A stretch of DNA of 64,000 nt from Spirodela intermedia (taxonomy: Eukaryota > Streptophyta > Magnoliopsida > Alismatales > Araceae), in NCBI GenBank assembly GCA_902729315.2, contig LR746266.1, forward strand, positions 5,896,259-5,960,258, written 5' to 3'. Below the pieces are notes generated by a model. It saw only the letters and a list, made by a program, of their open reading frames with translations. It was not told the origin of the DNA and did no database searches. Positions within the stretch are counted from its first letter, which is position 1, and each line of letters opens with the position of its first letter. Shown here piece by piece: positions 46,201 through 59,171 of the stretch. The position numbers and the translations under genes are program-made.

Positions 46201-49200
46201 AGCCAAAGTACGAGTTTCCAGACTTAAGTCGGATCAGTAGAGCTGAGACAATAGTTTTCTGTGAGACTTCTCCTCCTTGTGTCTTGAGAATAGAATTTCA
46301 CAGAAGAGATATCAAATGGCAAAGGATCAATTCGTGATTACTCATGTCTCACGTTATGAGTGACCGAGCTTACATGCAGATGCGGTGGTTGCAAAGGTTC
46401 ACAAGACTTGAGCAACATATGCGGGAGCTGATGTTTCTGCCTTTCTCACCCTAAAAAGATGAGGAGGTCGAGGACAGCGGTTGCAGTAGCGTCAGGAGAA
46501 GTTATAGGGAACCCGATTCTTAGGCTCAAATCACGCATTAGATGTTAATGTTATCGTTCGCAGCTTCTTCTCCACCCATTATATGTAGAGAGGTGAGAGA
46601 GTATTACATCATAAGACTTTAAATAGGCTGACCTAATAGGCTCATGTTCTAAAATGGCTCACTACCACATTGTGAGAGTAAGTCTATTGGATTTATACAG
46701 TAGTAAACTCTGAGAACTTCTACAAACTTCGAATACCAGCAAACTTCTTTATGCGTTAATCAACTGCTAGGTGTCATGGATGTAGCCGAGCACAATGTTG
46801 AGAGGAAACTCCCCTTCTGTGACAAAGAACGTGCCCAAGCTGTGCCTTTTTTTGTGGGTAGGGGATGGTTAACACTGGCATTGCTTTGCTGCACAGTGAC
46901 AAGCTTCAATAATCTCCTCACCTCCAAGAGGCCTTGAGAGAATGAGAGGTCAGCTGTTTTGTGACACATATGAGAGAAGTTGGCCAGAACTAGTTTGAAA
47001 TTGCCGCTGTTGGGAGAGATTATGAGAAAGATGGTAGGTAAAGAAATGAGAGTAATACCGCATTCCAACCCTCAACAGTATGAACGGTTCAGTTTGTGAC
47101 CTAAAACCTCCTTCGTAGAAAGGCTTGCCTTTGCTTGTGGTGTGGACCTTCTTGTGTGCTTTCACGCCATAGACAGATTGATTCACACACATTCTCATAA
47201 TCTTACAGTTGTGTTAACAAGGGAGAGAAATGGGACGTGAACTTATATTATAATGCACTAATTTCAATAATCGAACTTTGATCCGTATTGAAATCTGTCG
47301 TCTTCATTTTTATTTTATTTTTACAATATTTTATGTTAAATCATATTCTCTTCCCATGAAGCTGTTTCTCCTCCCGGTAGCAATCGTGCGTTCATCAAGC
47401 CATTTTACTCCCAAGTTATTGTATACAATCAGATTGCATTCCCTGCTTTCTCAGTAATAAGTAGTTTGTATCAGTTAGTGTTTTGGCTCATGTCTAGCAC
47501 TGAAATTATTTCAAAGAGTTTGCCTGGCTCCATCCATGTCGGCAAACAATTTGAAATATCTCGTTTTTTTATAACTATGTAATCTTTTAACGATACGACT
47601 TTTAGGAAATTTCATCAAATGATTTGGGGTATTTTTGCAGTGACTTTCATCTGCTGGCATATGTCGAAGCGACTTTTAGACGTGTAGATGTGAAAATAAC
47701 ATTTAAAGAGTGTACTAGAGCTTTACCATTTTCCGAAATTGTTGGTCATGATTATATTCTAAGTATCGCATTTACTTTTGTATTCTTTTTTCTTGACTTA
47801 GTGTTTGATTGTTTGTTCTTGATGTTTCGGCTTTGGGTGGAAAAGAGTGAGTACCTTTGGCGTCCACGTTGAAATTCTGTTAACTACTTTCATTCGGACC
47901 ATTGCCTTTGTGGCAATAAAATAAATGAAGATTATTCAATGAGAAAACATCTTTCCTTTGATAACCGGATGTATGTAACAACATACATGCATTTACGAAC
48001 ATGCTTCTGGCCTTCTATTGTTTTGCAGGCTCGTGAGTTTGCACATGAGCTTCGTGCCAGTACAAAGACATCAAGAAGTCCTAGTGCTTGGCTTGAACCT
48101 TCTTCAGGTTCCAGTCAGCCATCAAATAGTGCGGATACTTCAAATGTTTCCGAGGCATACTCTAAGATGCTTACCATTTTTATTCCTCTTCTTGTAGACG
48201 AGGTTAATTTCTGAACTCTCTGATGTATTTTGTGCAATAAGGATATTACGGATAGAAAATAGTTATTTGTTTCCTGGTGGTCTATCGTACAGAGTTCTTT
48301 CTTTGCACATTTCATGTGCTTCGAAGTTCCCGCACTTGTACCGCAATCCATGACTGTTGGTGGTGATGGAAATGGAGCTGATGAATATGACAGCAATGAT
48401 AATGACTTAGGGATCATGGATATTGATGGAGACGACACAAAATCTGGTAAATTTCTCCTCCTGGTAACTTGTCTAAAATATCCCTAGCATCTCCTTTTCA
48501 AATAGAAGAAAATCGAATTTCCTTTGAACTTTCATGACAGGTGGCAAGTCTGCTGAGTTGGGTGCATTGAATGAAGCTCTTCATGAACTGCTTGACGGTA
48601 TCCAGGTAAAAGGTTTTAAACATCATTCAACATTTTCGGTCAGCTTTCGTTCCAATTAGATGTTCTCATCCGTTATTTTAGATGAGCTATTCTGGGTTTG
48701 TTGAGTTATTCCTCATTTCAACTTAGAAGTAGCTACGATGTAATGTTCTGGCATTTGTTCTGTGATTGGGTAGACACAGGTCAAGTTCTTAATTGGAATC
48801 CCATAGCACTTTCTTAAAAAGGTGGCTGATTTTCTTTTCTGCCGTGAAGACTTAAAAGTCTAGCATGGATCGGAAAATCGATTGATTTGTATTGTACATT
48901 TTTTCATCAGGAAGATTTTTATGCCGTTGTGGATTGGGCTTACAAGATTGATCCTTTGCGCTGCATATCGATGCATGGTATTACAGAACGCTATCTATCT
49001 GGTCAGAAAGCTGATGCAGCAGGATTTGTCCGCCGCTTACTTGATGACCTTGAAACAAGGATTTCTGATCAGTTCACCAAGGTAGGACTTGCTTTCTGTT
49101 GTTGATCTGTTTTTTTCTTTTCTAAACTGTTTTGTGTACTTGACATATTATACTGCTATTTCTGATCACAGTTTGTTGATGAAGCTTGTCGTCAGATTGA

Positions 49201-52200
49201 AAGAAACGAACGTAATGTAAGGCAAATGGGTGTTCTCTCCTACATCCCTAGGTAAAAAGGCATCTCTTTTAATTAACCATCTGGCGGTAACAGGCTTTCT
49301 TGGTTTTCTAGCGGATCTTATGGATTTTATTTTTATCCTTTCTTTATATGGTTAGGTTTAATCTCTTGTCGTGGAATAAATCTCCATTTTACCTTGTCCC
49401 TTGGATATTCCATTTTAAAGCTTTTGAGATTGATAGATCATTGTTTTCGTAAAGACTTTACATATGGCATGAGTTGCATTTTTCTTGAACTTGTTGAAAC
49501 GGGAGAACTAGAGGAACGGTCAGTTTTTTCGTGGTATCTTTGATCGCCTTTTTTTGTGGAACTTGCCTTTTGGAATCTGACCTCGACAAACTTTTACTGG
49601 CTACCCATTTTTTCAACTTAAAATCATACAAATTATGATAGATGTCCTTTGCGACCACTTTCCTCCAGAAAACAACTTCGTGTATGGAGTAATATACTTC
49701 TTTTTTTTTAACCATAATAAACTTTTTTCTTTTTGGAAATGAAGGGCATCTGTGATCGCACAAATGACTCAGATCACGATCCAATAGTTCTGTTCTGTCG
49801 TAAAATTAATAAGGTCATCAATTCTCGATCCTATTTAATGGCGTTTTGATGTTTCTAAGTTGATTTCGGTCGAGACACAGTCCCTTTGATTGGAATCGGA
49901 TCAGCCTTGCTTGGTGCAATCCACAGTCTGCGCTAGTGTAGATCTGTTGTACCCGCAAGTTCGTGTGCTTTTTGTTTGTCTTCCAAGCCTAGTTACGCCA
50001 GCATCATCATCAAATCTCATCCCTTGAACTTCGGTTCATAAGCCCTTCTAGTCGCTAAATAATGTGGTTCCTTTCCAAAATCAAAGCGTCACAATCATTG
50101 CAATGATGGTAAATTCAGGTTCTCGTGGCCTGTGAAAGGAGATCCTCAAATTCGGCTCTCATGGGCAGGTCTTTTTCTTTTTTTTCCCCCTTCTCTTATG
50201 ATCAGATCAATCAAGGGCTACAATTTCCATCTCTAGCCTGGATTCGCCTCAGAACTTTGGTTTGAACTTATTGTGTAAATTGATTTTGTGTTCCTTCAAT
50301 GGAAACTATGATATTTGGTTGTTAATCTAATTTATTTTACTTGACTATTTACTCACAAATTCTGTAATGTTTGTGTTATTCATCTAATCATATTCAGGTT
50401 CGCGACTCTTGCTACTCGAATGGAACAATATATACAGGGACAATCGAGGGACTTAGTTGATCAGGCATATACTAAATTTGTGAGTAAACTTTCTATAATG
50501 TCTTTTATCTCTCATCACCCTTAAAAGAAATAAAGTTCATGTCACTTTCAAACATTCGCTGGTTGAGTTGAGAAATTGATGTACCTTTTTTTTATCAAAA
50601 CTGTGTATCCTTCGTCATATATCCTTTTCCATTTTTGGAAAATATTGGAAACAATAACTTATAATTTTGAAGTCGGAGGATAAATCTGGATCTCATTGTT
50701 TAAACCCAACGTGCCAAAAGGTATTTTGGTTTAGCTTTTTTATCAAAGCATGGTCGTATCTGATACAAACAAAGGTAAACTTTCAGCGGTATCAGTTGGT
50801 ACAGCCTATAATTAAAATAAGTAATTTTTAGGCAGATTTGGCAGGAGAAGGTGATGATTTGGTGGGGAGAAAGGTCAACGAGAAAAGTGAAGGGAGAGAT
50901 GGGTGAAATCCTCAGTTAGTCTATAACTGTTGGGTGAACTGCATCCACCGACCTCTTTCCTTGCTACACCAACTCTATATCTTGGCGTTTACAGTAAAAT
51001 TTTGTGAAAAAAACTGATAGTTCAATTTAGTTCTTTGATGCAAACCATTTCTCGACATGCTTTGAAAACGGGATTTGTTGTCTGATTCTTTTCTTAGTCA
51101 ACCCTACTAATTTAAAACAATATGTCTCTCTGTTTGGTATCAATCGGTTGTTAATTAGTCTTCTCCGACTGATATAGAGCTATGAAACTGCTCTTTCAAA
51201 CAGGTGAGCATCATGTTCGTCACTCTCGAGAAAATTGCACAAGCTGATCCAAAGTCTGCTGACATTGTGCTCCTAGAGAACTACGCTGCCTTCCAGAACA
51301 GGTAATCGGAGCGTTCTCATCTAGAGTCGTTTTATCATATTTTAATTTTCCTTTTTAATATATACTGAACCGTAAAAATAAAAAATAAAAAATAATAATA
51401 CTCGTCTTGTATGTTCTTCGTACCGAAGAATGATTTCATAAATGCACTATTCGTCTGCAGTCTTTATGATCTAGCGAACGTGGTGCCCACTCTGGCGAAG
51501 TTCTACCATCAGGCCAGTGAAGCCTATGAACAAGCCTGCACACGCCATATCACTGCGATCATATACTTGGTGAGACTTTATTATATATGTATATATTTTA
51601 TCACTGAGTTACTGTGCCAGCCTGTAATCCAGGTTTTTAGAAAATAAATTAAATCCTCTGAGAGCACATATATTTATTTGATATATATTTTTGGCTGCAG
51701 CAATTCGAAAGAATGTTTCAGTTTGCCCGGAAAATCGAGGAACTTTTGTACACAATTCCCGCAGAAGAGGTGAGAAGAGCCATGAAATCTGAGGGCTTTT
51801 CGTGTGATTTTTCCCCTGATAACTTTATTTTTCCATAAATTTATCCACTTCCCTCTCCATGTGAATTATCTCCAAAACATTTGGAAAACTCTGCGACTAA
51901 GAAGCTATCCATGGCGGCAAGCCATTGACCACCTCCTGTCACTGCTCAATACATTGCAGGCAGCCGGGTGCTAGGAGTATCCCACTCGTTAGCAACTTAG
52001 TCAACCATCTCATGATTCGAATACGGCTCCGATCGATCCTTGCTACAATCTGTTTGGTTAATGTTTTTGCCCCGGACTAGTCAATGAATGGGCTCCTCAT
52101 TTTTAGGGTTCATAATGACAGAAGTAGGAGGAAACTTGGAAATTATCTTGACATGTTGACCGGCCGATGATGTGGAGAACCAGAGGCCTGCCGCACTGCA

Positions 52201-52689
52201 TGAATCCATCCCTCTCATGGCGCCTCTCGTCAACTGAAAGACTTTTCCCCGGTTTCATCTCAGGTCTCCTACCAGATCGGCTTGTCCAAGATGGATATGA
52301 GGAAGACGATAAAGGCCAGCCTGTCGAATGTAAGTAAAATCACAAGTCTCATGCGTTGACCTCTTGGAGGGCACAGCGGAAGGTGAATGATCTTTGCTGC
52401 AGGTTGACAAGTCCCTCGCGAACATGTACCGGAAGCTACAGAAGAACCTGACCTCGGAGGAGTTACTATCATCCCTGTGGGATAAATGCAAGGTACGTCT
52501 CATGGATATTAGGCGTTGACTCTGCTGGCGCCCGCGCCCGGAAGATCTCAAGCTACTCCCCTCCTCTTCTTCTTGCAGAAGGAGTTCCTCGACAGGTACG
52601 AGAGCTTCTCTCAGCTCATCGGGAAGATCTACCCCGACGAGACCACGCCTTCTGTGGCGGAAATGAGGAAAATTCTTGCCACCATGTAA
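37272..52689 (+). CDS. SEC3A: Exocyst complex subunit SEC3A
   Basis: Twenty-five coding exons give 890 aa, near Arabidopsis SEC3A. Exons: 37272-37452, 39316-39392, 39843-39923, 40078-40145, 40302-40404, 41193-41338, 41984-42101, 42365-42469, 43796-43897, 44417-44554, 44729-44857, 44950-45030, 45113-45187, 48029-48202, 48293-48446, 48541-48605, 48911-49081, 49172-49251, 50398-50479, 51204-51301, 51461-51569, 51701-51769, 52264-52329, 52403-52492, 52579-52689. All junctions keep phase. The N-terminal PIP2-binding PH-like domain starts [21 protein letters not shown] coiled coil follows ([19 protein letters not shown]), then the Sec3 C-terminal helical domain ([47 protein letters not shown]). SEC3 marks plasma-membrane sites where exocyst tethers secretory vesicles. 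Intron 13 is 2.84 kb. Confidence 0.95.
45930..46255 (+). repeat. Minisatellite of about 50-53 bp units in SEC3A intron 13
   Basis: Degenerate units begin near CATTAAAGCCAAAG and continue with CCAGACTTAAGCTGG and GTAGAGTTTG. Clear unit starts are 46092, 46145 and 46195; weaker copies extend left to about 45930. No open frame spans the array. Confidence 0.7.
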
Positions 52690-53452
52690 GATAAACCCAC
52701 CTCCCCCCCGGATGCGATGGCTAGGAAGTCAACTGTGTGATGCTGCTGCTTGGTTTATGTATTCGGATGATTCGATCCATTCTTTTATGCTCTGGGCAAT
52801 CCTCCTTGTCTTCTGTTTTTCTTCTTCTTTTGGGCATCCCTCGGAAAGTCAATTGAGGGTTGGGGAAGTCAACGAGGATGACGAAATATACCCCGCCAGA
52901 TAATCGGTGCCCATCAAAGGACGTCTCTTCCTCACGGATTTTGGGAGCCCCGGACCATCTAGGTGCGAAAAAAGTCAACCTTTCCACTTTCCCACGTGGC
53001 AGCCCATCTCTGTACTGGGCTTCGATTGGTGGGCCCACAAGATGGTGGCAGCCAACGGTCGAGTGACGTCATCTGCTGCAGACATCCCTCCCCCGCTGTG
53101 AAGGAGAGAGGAGGGGTGTGACAGAGGCGGCAGGCCCTCCCTCATAAACGCCGCCCCGAGGGTGGTTGTTATCGGAGAGAGGAGCCTCCCCCTCCCCGTT
53201 TTTGCCTTATCTCTGCACGTCTTAATTGCCGGCCTCCGGCGATCTCAACGGCGCGGCGCGTGAAGAAGCCCCACAATCTGCAGGGCCTTTTAAAGCTGGT
53301 GCGGGCAGCCAGGCTCCCGTGCCGCGGGCCCCCTTCGCAAGCTCCCCGCCGTCGATGGCCGTATACATCTTCACCTCCCCACCGCAGCCCAGCAGAGCGC
53401 TCTTGCCTCCTCCTGCTCCTTCGGTCAGCGTCCAGAGTGATCGGCGGAGGAA
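52690..53452. promoter_or_regulatory. LACS2 promoter with W-box cluster
   Basis: AGTCAA (W-box core TTGACT on the other strand) occurs at about 52727, 52847, 52867 and 52973. A TGACGTCA palindrome is at 53064-53071 and GTGGGCCCAC at about 53031-53040. The region doubles as the SEC3A 3' end. A weak TATA-like CATAAA lies near 53143. Confidence 0.5.
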
Positions 53453-56400
53453 ATGGAGGTGTACACCGTCAAAGTGGAGGAGTCGCGGCCGAGCACCGGC
53501 GGGAAGCCCTCCGCCGGCCCCGTTTATCGGTGCGTCTACGCGAAGGACGGCCTGACTGAATTGCCCAGTGGATTGGAATCCCCCTGGGAGTTCTTCAGGT
53601 GTGCCCATCTCTCTCTCCATTCGGGTCATGGGGGGCAGCAGGTTTTCGCCACCATCGAGTCATCTCCCCGTTCCTGCGCCATGAGAACGTAAACCGGCCG
53701 AGATTTTCCATAATCTCTCACAGAGAACGGAGCTTCTGGGTGTGGAAGTCCGACGGCTCCCCTTGTAAGTGAGCATCACTCTCTATAGCAGAGCGCTTAA
53801 CTGATCTTCTCTCTTCTTCAGTGGATCAGTGAAGAGGTACCCTCGAAACTCCATGCTCGGCCAGCGCGAGGTCGTTGACGGCGAGGTACTACGTTCGCAC
53901 GCATGTTATTCATTCCTCCCCCGCGGCAATGCCCATCACCACGCGTTGACTTTACTCACACATATAGACCATCTCTTATTCCTCGGACGCCCACAAACTG
54001 CCCAGATCACACGATGATTAAAGGCCCACATTTGACTCTCTGAGGCCCACCGATCATAATCTGGGATTCTTGTTCATCTGTAGGCGGGTCCGTATGCGTG
54101 GCGAACTTACGAAGACGTGTACAAGAAAGCCATCCAAGTTGGGAACGCCATCAGAGAGCGCGGGGTCAACCCGGTGAGTCATCCTCAGCCGCCCCCCTGC
54201 GATTTAAGCCGTAGATCTCTCTACCCTTTTAATGGGTTTACTCGGATTCAGGGAGATCGTTGCGGAATTTACGGATCCAACTGCCCAGAGTGGGTGATTG
54301 CGATGGAGGTATTTTCTCCCCTCGGGGTTCACATTTATGTAGATATTAAATATTCTAATTAACCAAAGGGCCAACATTTTTATTTAAATAATTCCCAAGA
54401 AAATCATATTGGCTGGCATCATAGAACACGTGAGGGTTGACTTCGACTTCTGAGATACCCCCTGATTTGATGGTTCCGTTTGGTCTCTGGACAGGCCTGC
54501 AACAGTCATGGCGTCTGCTATGTGCCCCTCTACGATACTCTGGGTAGGTTTTCTTTTTTCTTCCTTTATTTATTTTAATTCTTAAATTAATGCAAATTCT
54601 TTTTGAACTGCCAAGTTTTTTCATAAAAGCCATGAAAATATAATCTACCCATCAAGGAAAAAAAAATAATTTCTATCCTCGCGTGCACTGCAGGAGCTAA
54701 TGCTGTAGAATTCATCATCAACCACGCAGAGGTTTCGATAGCGTTCGTTCAGGAGAGCAAGATCTCATCCGTAAGTTGATCTTCCCATCTAATCCCTTCG
54801 GCCCAGAAGATTATTTTCCTAAAAAATAATAATAATAATAATATGGATATTCTTAGATGCTGTGAAATATATTAATTAACATAGATTACCTCACTCCTGT
54901 CTGTAATCAATCTCAAGCGATTGTCCTGCTCTTCTGAATCCTTCATTTGTGGCTCATGATGCCCGATTCTCAGTTCGTTGATTGAGAGATAGAAAGGCAT
55001 ATGATCTCAGCTTCTATAAGACCGGAAGATTATAAAAGCGATTGAGCAGTCAGAATATGAGAAATAATAGCCCGCATTCCACAGCGCAAAATAGAATTTC
55101 TTCTCTTCATCCGTGTGCTTAGTTGTCGAGCTCAAGCTCGAACTACATAATTACATGAATTATCGGATGAAAAGAAGCGCACTTTACAGTTCTTGATCGG
55201 ATGAAAGATCTGAGTTTTTGTTTTAGTGAATTAGGGTTTGATGCTTTTGATTTCTATCCGCGTAATGGTGATGTGCTTGCGTTATTCAGGTTTTAGCCTG
55301 CCTCCCCAACTGTTCTTCACATCTGAAGAGTATGCGAGCATCACATCACCCCTCCTAATTTTCAGCAACTGTCTTTGGGGCAGCGACATTTTTCCTCCTA
55401 CTTAGCATCTTTTTCATGGCAATTTCGCCCAGCAATCGTCAGCTTCGGGAAGGTGGCGTCTGCGCAGGAGAGAGAAGCGTCCCAGCTTGGCGTCTCCTGC
55501 TTCTCCTGGGAGGAGTTTTCTTCATCGGTGGGTGGATCCCATCAGCTGCCCTTTCCTTCTCCATGGATCGCAATTAGCTGCAATCATATGATTCTCTTCG
55601 GTAGGAGGAGGAGGAGTTCATCTGGCAGTTGACTATTAACGGTTACTCTTCTTTATTCCACTCAAGCAAGCTATAAATTATTATTTAATTTCTTTCCTTT
55701 CTTGTTCACAGTAAAAAAAGAAAAAAAGAGTGATAATTAACAAGCAAAAAAAAAAAACTGCCGGATGATGATCCATCCCCACTATAAATCTTTATTTCTT
55801 TATTTTCCAAATAAAAATCCAGCCTGTGAACGGAAATTAATTAGTATTATTATTCTTCATGATCCTGACCCCGAGCCTGTCTCCCTCCTCTCAGGGGAAG
55901 ACCAGCTTCAGGCTGCCCCCCAAGAACAAGGATGACCTTTGCACGATCATGTACACGAGCGGAACCACTGGAGATCCGAAGGGCGTGAGGTTGACCAACG
56001 GAGCAGTCATAGGCGAGGTCGTCACCACGGAGCTCCTCCTTCAAGAAACGGATAAAGTGGTAGCATTCTAAACCCAGAAATGGAAGAACCCTTCTGTTCC
56101 GGCCTTAGATTTCCGCCCGTTTTGGAAAAAGTCAACGTCTCCCTGGTGAATATTTGGCCTAAATTTCATGAATATTCACAACGGGTTCTAATCAATCAGC
56201 GCGCGGTCGCATAAAAATCTAATCTTTTTTTTCTCACAGCACGAGATAATCATGCCCAAACTTGAAAACCAGATAATCCGCACACATTTATTCATGTGAA
56301 TCAAGTTTCCATTTCTGGTATGGAATCCAGGTGACCGAAGAAGATTCCTACTTCTCCTTCCTCCCCCTGGCCCACGTGTTCGACCAGATCATGGAGAACT

Positions 56401-58385
56401 ACTGCATCTACAAGGGAGCGTCGATCGGGTACTGGCGAGGGGTAGGAACTAGCAAACTCCCCTGTTAGATTTATTTTTTAAAATATATATATATTATCTC
56501 GATCATAAAAATTCATTTTTTTCTTAAAAAATTCTCCCGTACTGGCGTTTTCAGGATGTTCGCTATTTAATGGAGGATCTCCGAGAATTAAAGCCGACGA
56601 TTTTCTGCGGCGTTCCTCGAATCTACGAGCGCGTGTACACGAGTCTGTTCCTCGAGCTTATTCTGTACCCCACCAGTTTGATCCCCATTGTTCGTCCGGC
56701 CTGTTAGCTAATCCGAGTTCTGTTCTTCTGAAGGTGTCCACGAGAAGCTTTCCTCCGGCGGGGCGTTGGCCAAGAAGCTGTTCCAATACGCTTACGACTT
56801 GTGCGGAAGAGTCACTGCTCAAATCGTCGATTCTCGCGCATGAAACATCTGTCAGGGATCTAACTTGGCCGAAGCTTGCTTGTCGTGTGCTGTTTGCAGC
56901 AAGCTGAAGAACCTGAGGAGGGGAATCAAGCAGGACGAGGCATCGCCCTTGTTCGACAGACTCGTATTCAACAAGGTGCCGATTCAGCCACCCGCCGGGA
57001 TCTTTCTGGTTTCGGATTTATGTTCTGATTGAATGTGAGATGATTCTCGCCGTAGATCAAGCAAGTGCTGGGTGGGCGAGTGCGGATCCTCATCTCCGGG
57101 GCGGCGCCATTGCCGGGCAATGTGGAGGAGTTCCTGAGGGTCGCGACCTGCAGCGTCGTGATCCAAGGATATGGTTGGTGGTGGAGGAAGGAGGGACACT
57201 GAGAGCTTTGTATCAATCAAGCTCTGAAGTATCGTCATGGTCGTTTTTGATCTCCCCCCGTCTTCGATTTGCAGGCCTCACAGAGAGCTGCGCCGGGTGC
57301 TTCACCTCCGTAGCCAACGTGTTCCCGATGATGGGGACGGTGGGCGTGCCGGTGACCACCGTCGAGGCCAGGCTGGAGTCGGTCCCGGAGATGGGCTACG
57401 ACGCCCTCTCCGAGATACCCCGCGGGGAGGTCTGCCTGAGAGGGAAGACCCTCTTCTCCGGCTACCACCGCCGCCCGGACCTCACCGACGCCGTTCTTGA
57501 GGACGGCTGGTTCCACACAGGTGAGAAACGAACCCTTGAAACAACAGCACCCACCCACCCTCCCCTTCTCCATGCCTCCAAGCTCTGGTTCGAGCTTCTT
57601 CCTGTGGATTTATTCAGGGGACGTCGGGGAATGGCAACCGAATGGCGCGATGAAGATCATAGACAGGAAGAAGAACATCTTCAAGCTGTCGCAGGGAGAG
57701 TACATCGCTGTGGAGAGCATCGAGAGAGCCTACAGCCAGTGCCGCCTCGTCGCCTCAGTGAGTTCGTCCCCCCGAAAACCATATGAATTCCCCGAGATTC
57801 CTGGTACGAAAATATTTCCTCGATTACGGAACGATTCGGATGATGACCGACGCGCCGCAGATCTGGGTCTACGGGAACAGCTTCGAGTCCTTCCTCGTCG
57901 GCGTGGTCGTCCCGGAGAAGGGGCCCTTCGAGGACTGGGCGGCGGCGAATGGCCTCTCCGGCGGCTTCCAGTCGCTCTGCGAGAATCAGAAGGCGAGGGA
58001 GCACGTCCTCGAGGAGCTGGACAAGACCGCCAGGGGCCAGCAGGTAGGTCTCCGAGCAACCTGTCGATAACACACCGGGGAGGACATCTGGCTCAGGAGC
58101 TCGATCTTCTCGGAACAGCTCAGGGGCTTCGAGATGGTGAAGGCGATCCACCTTGAGCCGACCCCCTTCGACATGGAGAGGGACCTCATGACGCCGACGT
58201 TCAAGCTCAAGAGGGCCCAGCTTCTGAAACTCTACCAGGTGCGAAACTTCCGGGATTTCTTCTTAAACCCCGCAGGTAGAGCATCCCTGAACTTCTGAGT
58301 AATGCTCCATTTCATGCAGGGCCGCGTTGACCAGCTTTACAGAGAGGCTAGAGACAGAATGCGCGGCGAGTTCAGCTGCCAGTAA
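53453..58385 (+). CDS. LACS2: Long-chain acyl-CoA synthetase, LACS2 type
   Basis: Nineteen coding exons: 53453-53598, 53822-53885, 54084-54173, 54252-54308, 54495-54543, 54694-54770, 55290-55329, 55433-55527, 55895-56059, 56331-56441, 56555-56642, 56734-56800, 56900-56975, 57056-57173, 57275-57520, 57618-57757, 57861-58043, 58119-58238, 58320-58385. They give 665 aa, the length of Arabidopsis LACS2. The enzyme joins fatty acids to CoA using ATP; LACS2 supplies cutin synthesis in epidermis at the endoplasmic reticulum. The N terminus VYTVKVEESRPSTGGKPSAG is LACS2-like. AMP-binding motifs: YTSGTTGDPKGV, QGYGLTESCAG, GWFHTGDVGEW and DRKKNIFKLSQGEY. The C-terminal IHLEPTPFDMERDLMTPTFK is intact. 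No frameshift or stop interrupts the spliced frame. Introns are short except around exons 6-7 and 8-9. Confidence 0.93.
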
Positions 58386-58441
58386 GCGCCCGGTTCTTGT
58401 GATTAGACCATCCCGAAAGCTCGATGAATGAGCACACTCAG

Positions 58442-58494
<53 letters not shown>

Positions 58495-59171
58495 AAGACC
58501 AGTTCCTCGGTCAGACCGTACCCATATGTTGACTCTGTCGGGCTTTCTGTTCGTTGAGAATAACCCAACAAAATCTGGCCGGAGAGGGTTTCCCCCGTAA
58601 TTTTATTCGAGATGAACAAAAAAATAAAAAATCATAAAATTTAAGTGACCCGTTAATAATTTTTAATCGTATTTCAAGAAATTTGGAATAAACGACCCGT
58701 CGATAAATCGATGAAATATGTGGGATTCAATAAGGATTATATATATCCGGAAGCGTGTTTTGAATTTTGGGTATTTTGTTTATTTATTTATAAATATATC
58801 CTATGAAATCCCAGTTAATAATTTATCCCGGAAAGGATGCAGATAGGGACCCTGATATCGGATTCTAAAGAGATTTTGGGTTGGGTTCGAACTCATCCCA
58901 TTTTCGGCGCTTCAGGAGACTCGGAACGCAGAGCAGAGCTCACGGGATCGCCGCCACCCCGCCGCCCGCCCCCTGCCGCCTCATCTGGTCCGGTGGATAC
59001 CACCGCTCTCTCTCTCTCTCTCTCTCTCTGAGCTAGCCCCAGTTTCCTCTCTCCTCCTTCCTGCCTTCAGCTTTCAATCGTCTCTGGTTCGATTGAAACC
59101 TAATGGGCGGCGTTTAGCGCCGGAAGAGAAGTGTGGATAGGTACTCGACCGGCGCCTCGCTCGAGTTCTCG
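58386..59171. other. Spacer between LACS2 and LIP2p
   Basis: A long CT tract (58447-58491) follows the LACS2 stop, in its probable 3' UTR. An AT-rich stretch runs 58600-58830. A second CT tract (59007-59029) lies in the likely LIP2p leader, followed by pyrimidine-rich sequence. Confidence 0.5.

Noticed and set aside
46760-47198. Minus-strand coding-like fragments inside SEC3A intron 13
   Set aside because: Short, overlapping and without recognisable transposon protein motifs; noted only as a possible element remnant in the findings.
47521-47544. String resembling miR160 (TGCCTGGCTCC...) in SEC3A intron 13
   Set aside because: Only the first eleven bases fit well, and no complementary arm was found nearby to form a hairpin.
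57738-57860. Read-through of the LACS2 frame across intron 16
   Set aside because: The open frame continues past the donor at 57758, but family alignment requires the junction from YSQCRLVAS to IWVYGNSF, and good GT/AG sites exist.
58820-58910. GGGTTCGAACTC looks like a tRNA T-loop
   Set aside because: No matching acceptor stem, D-loop or anticodon arm could be placed around it.
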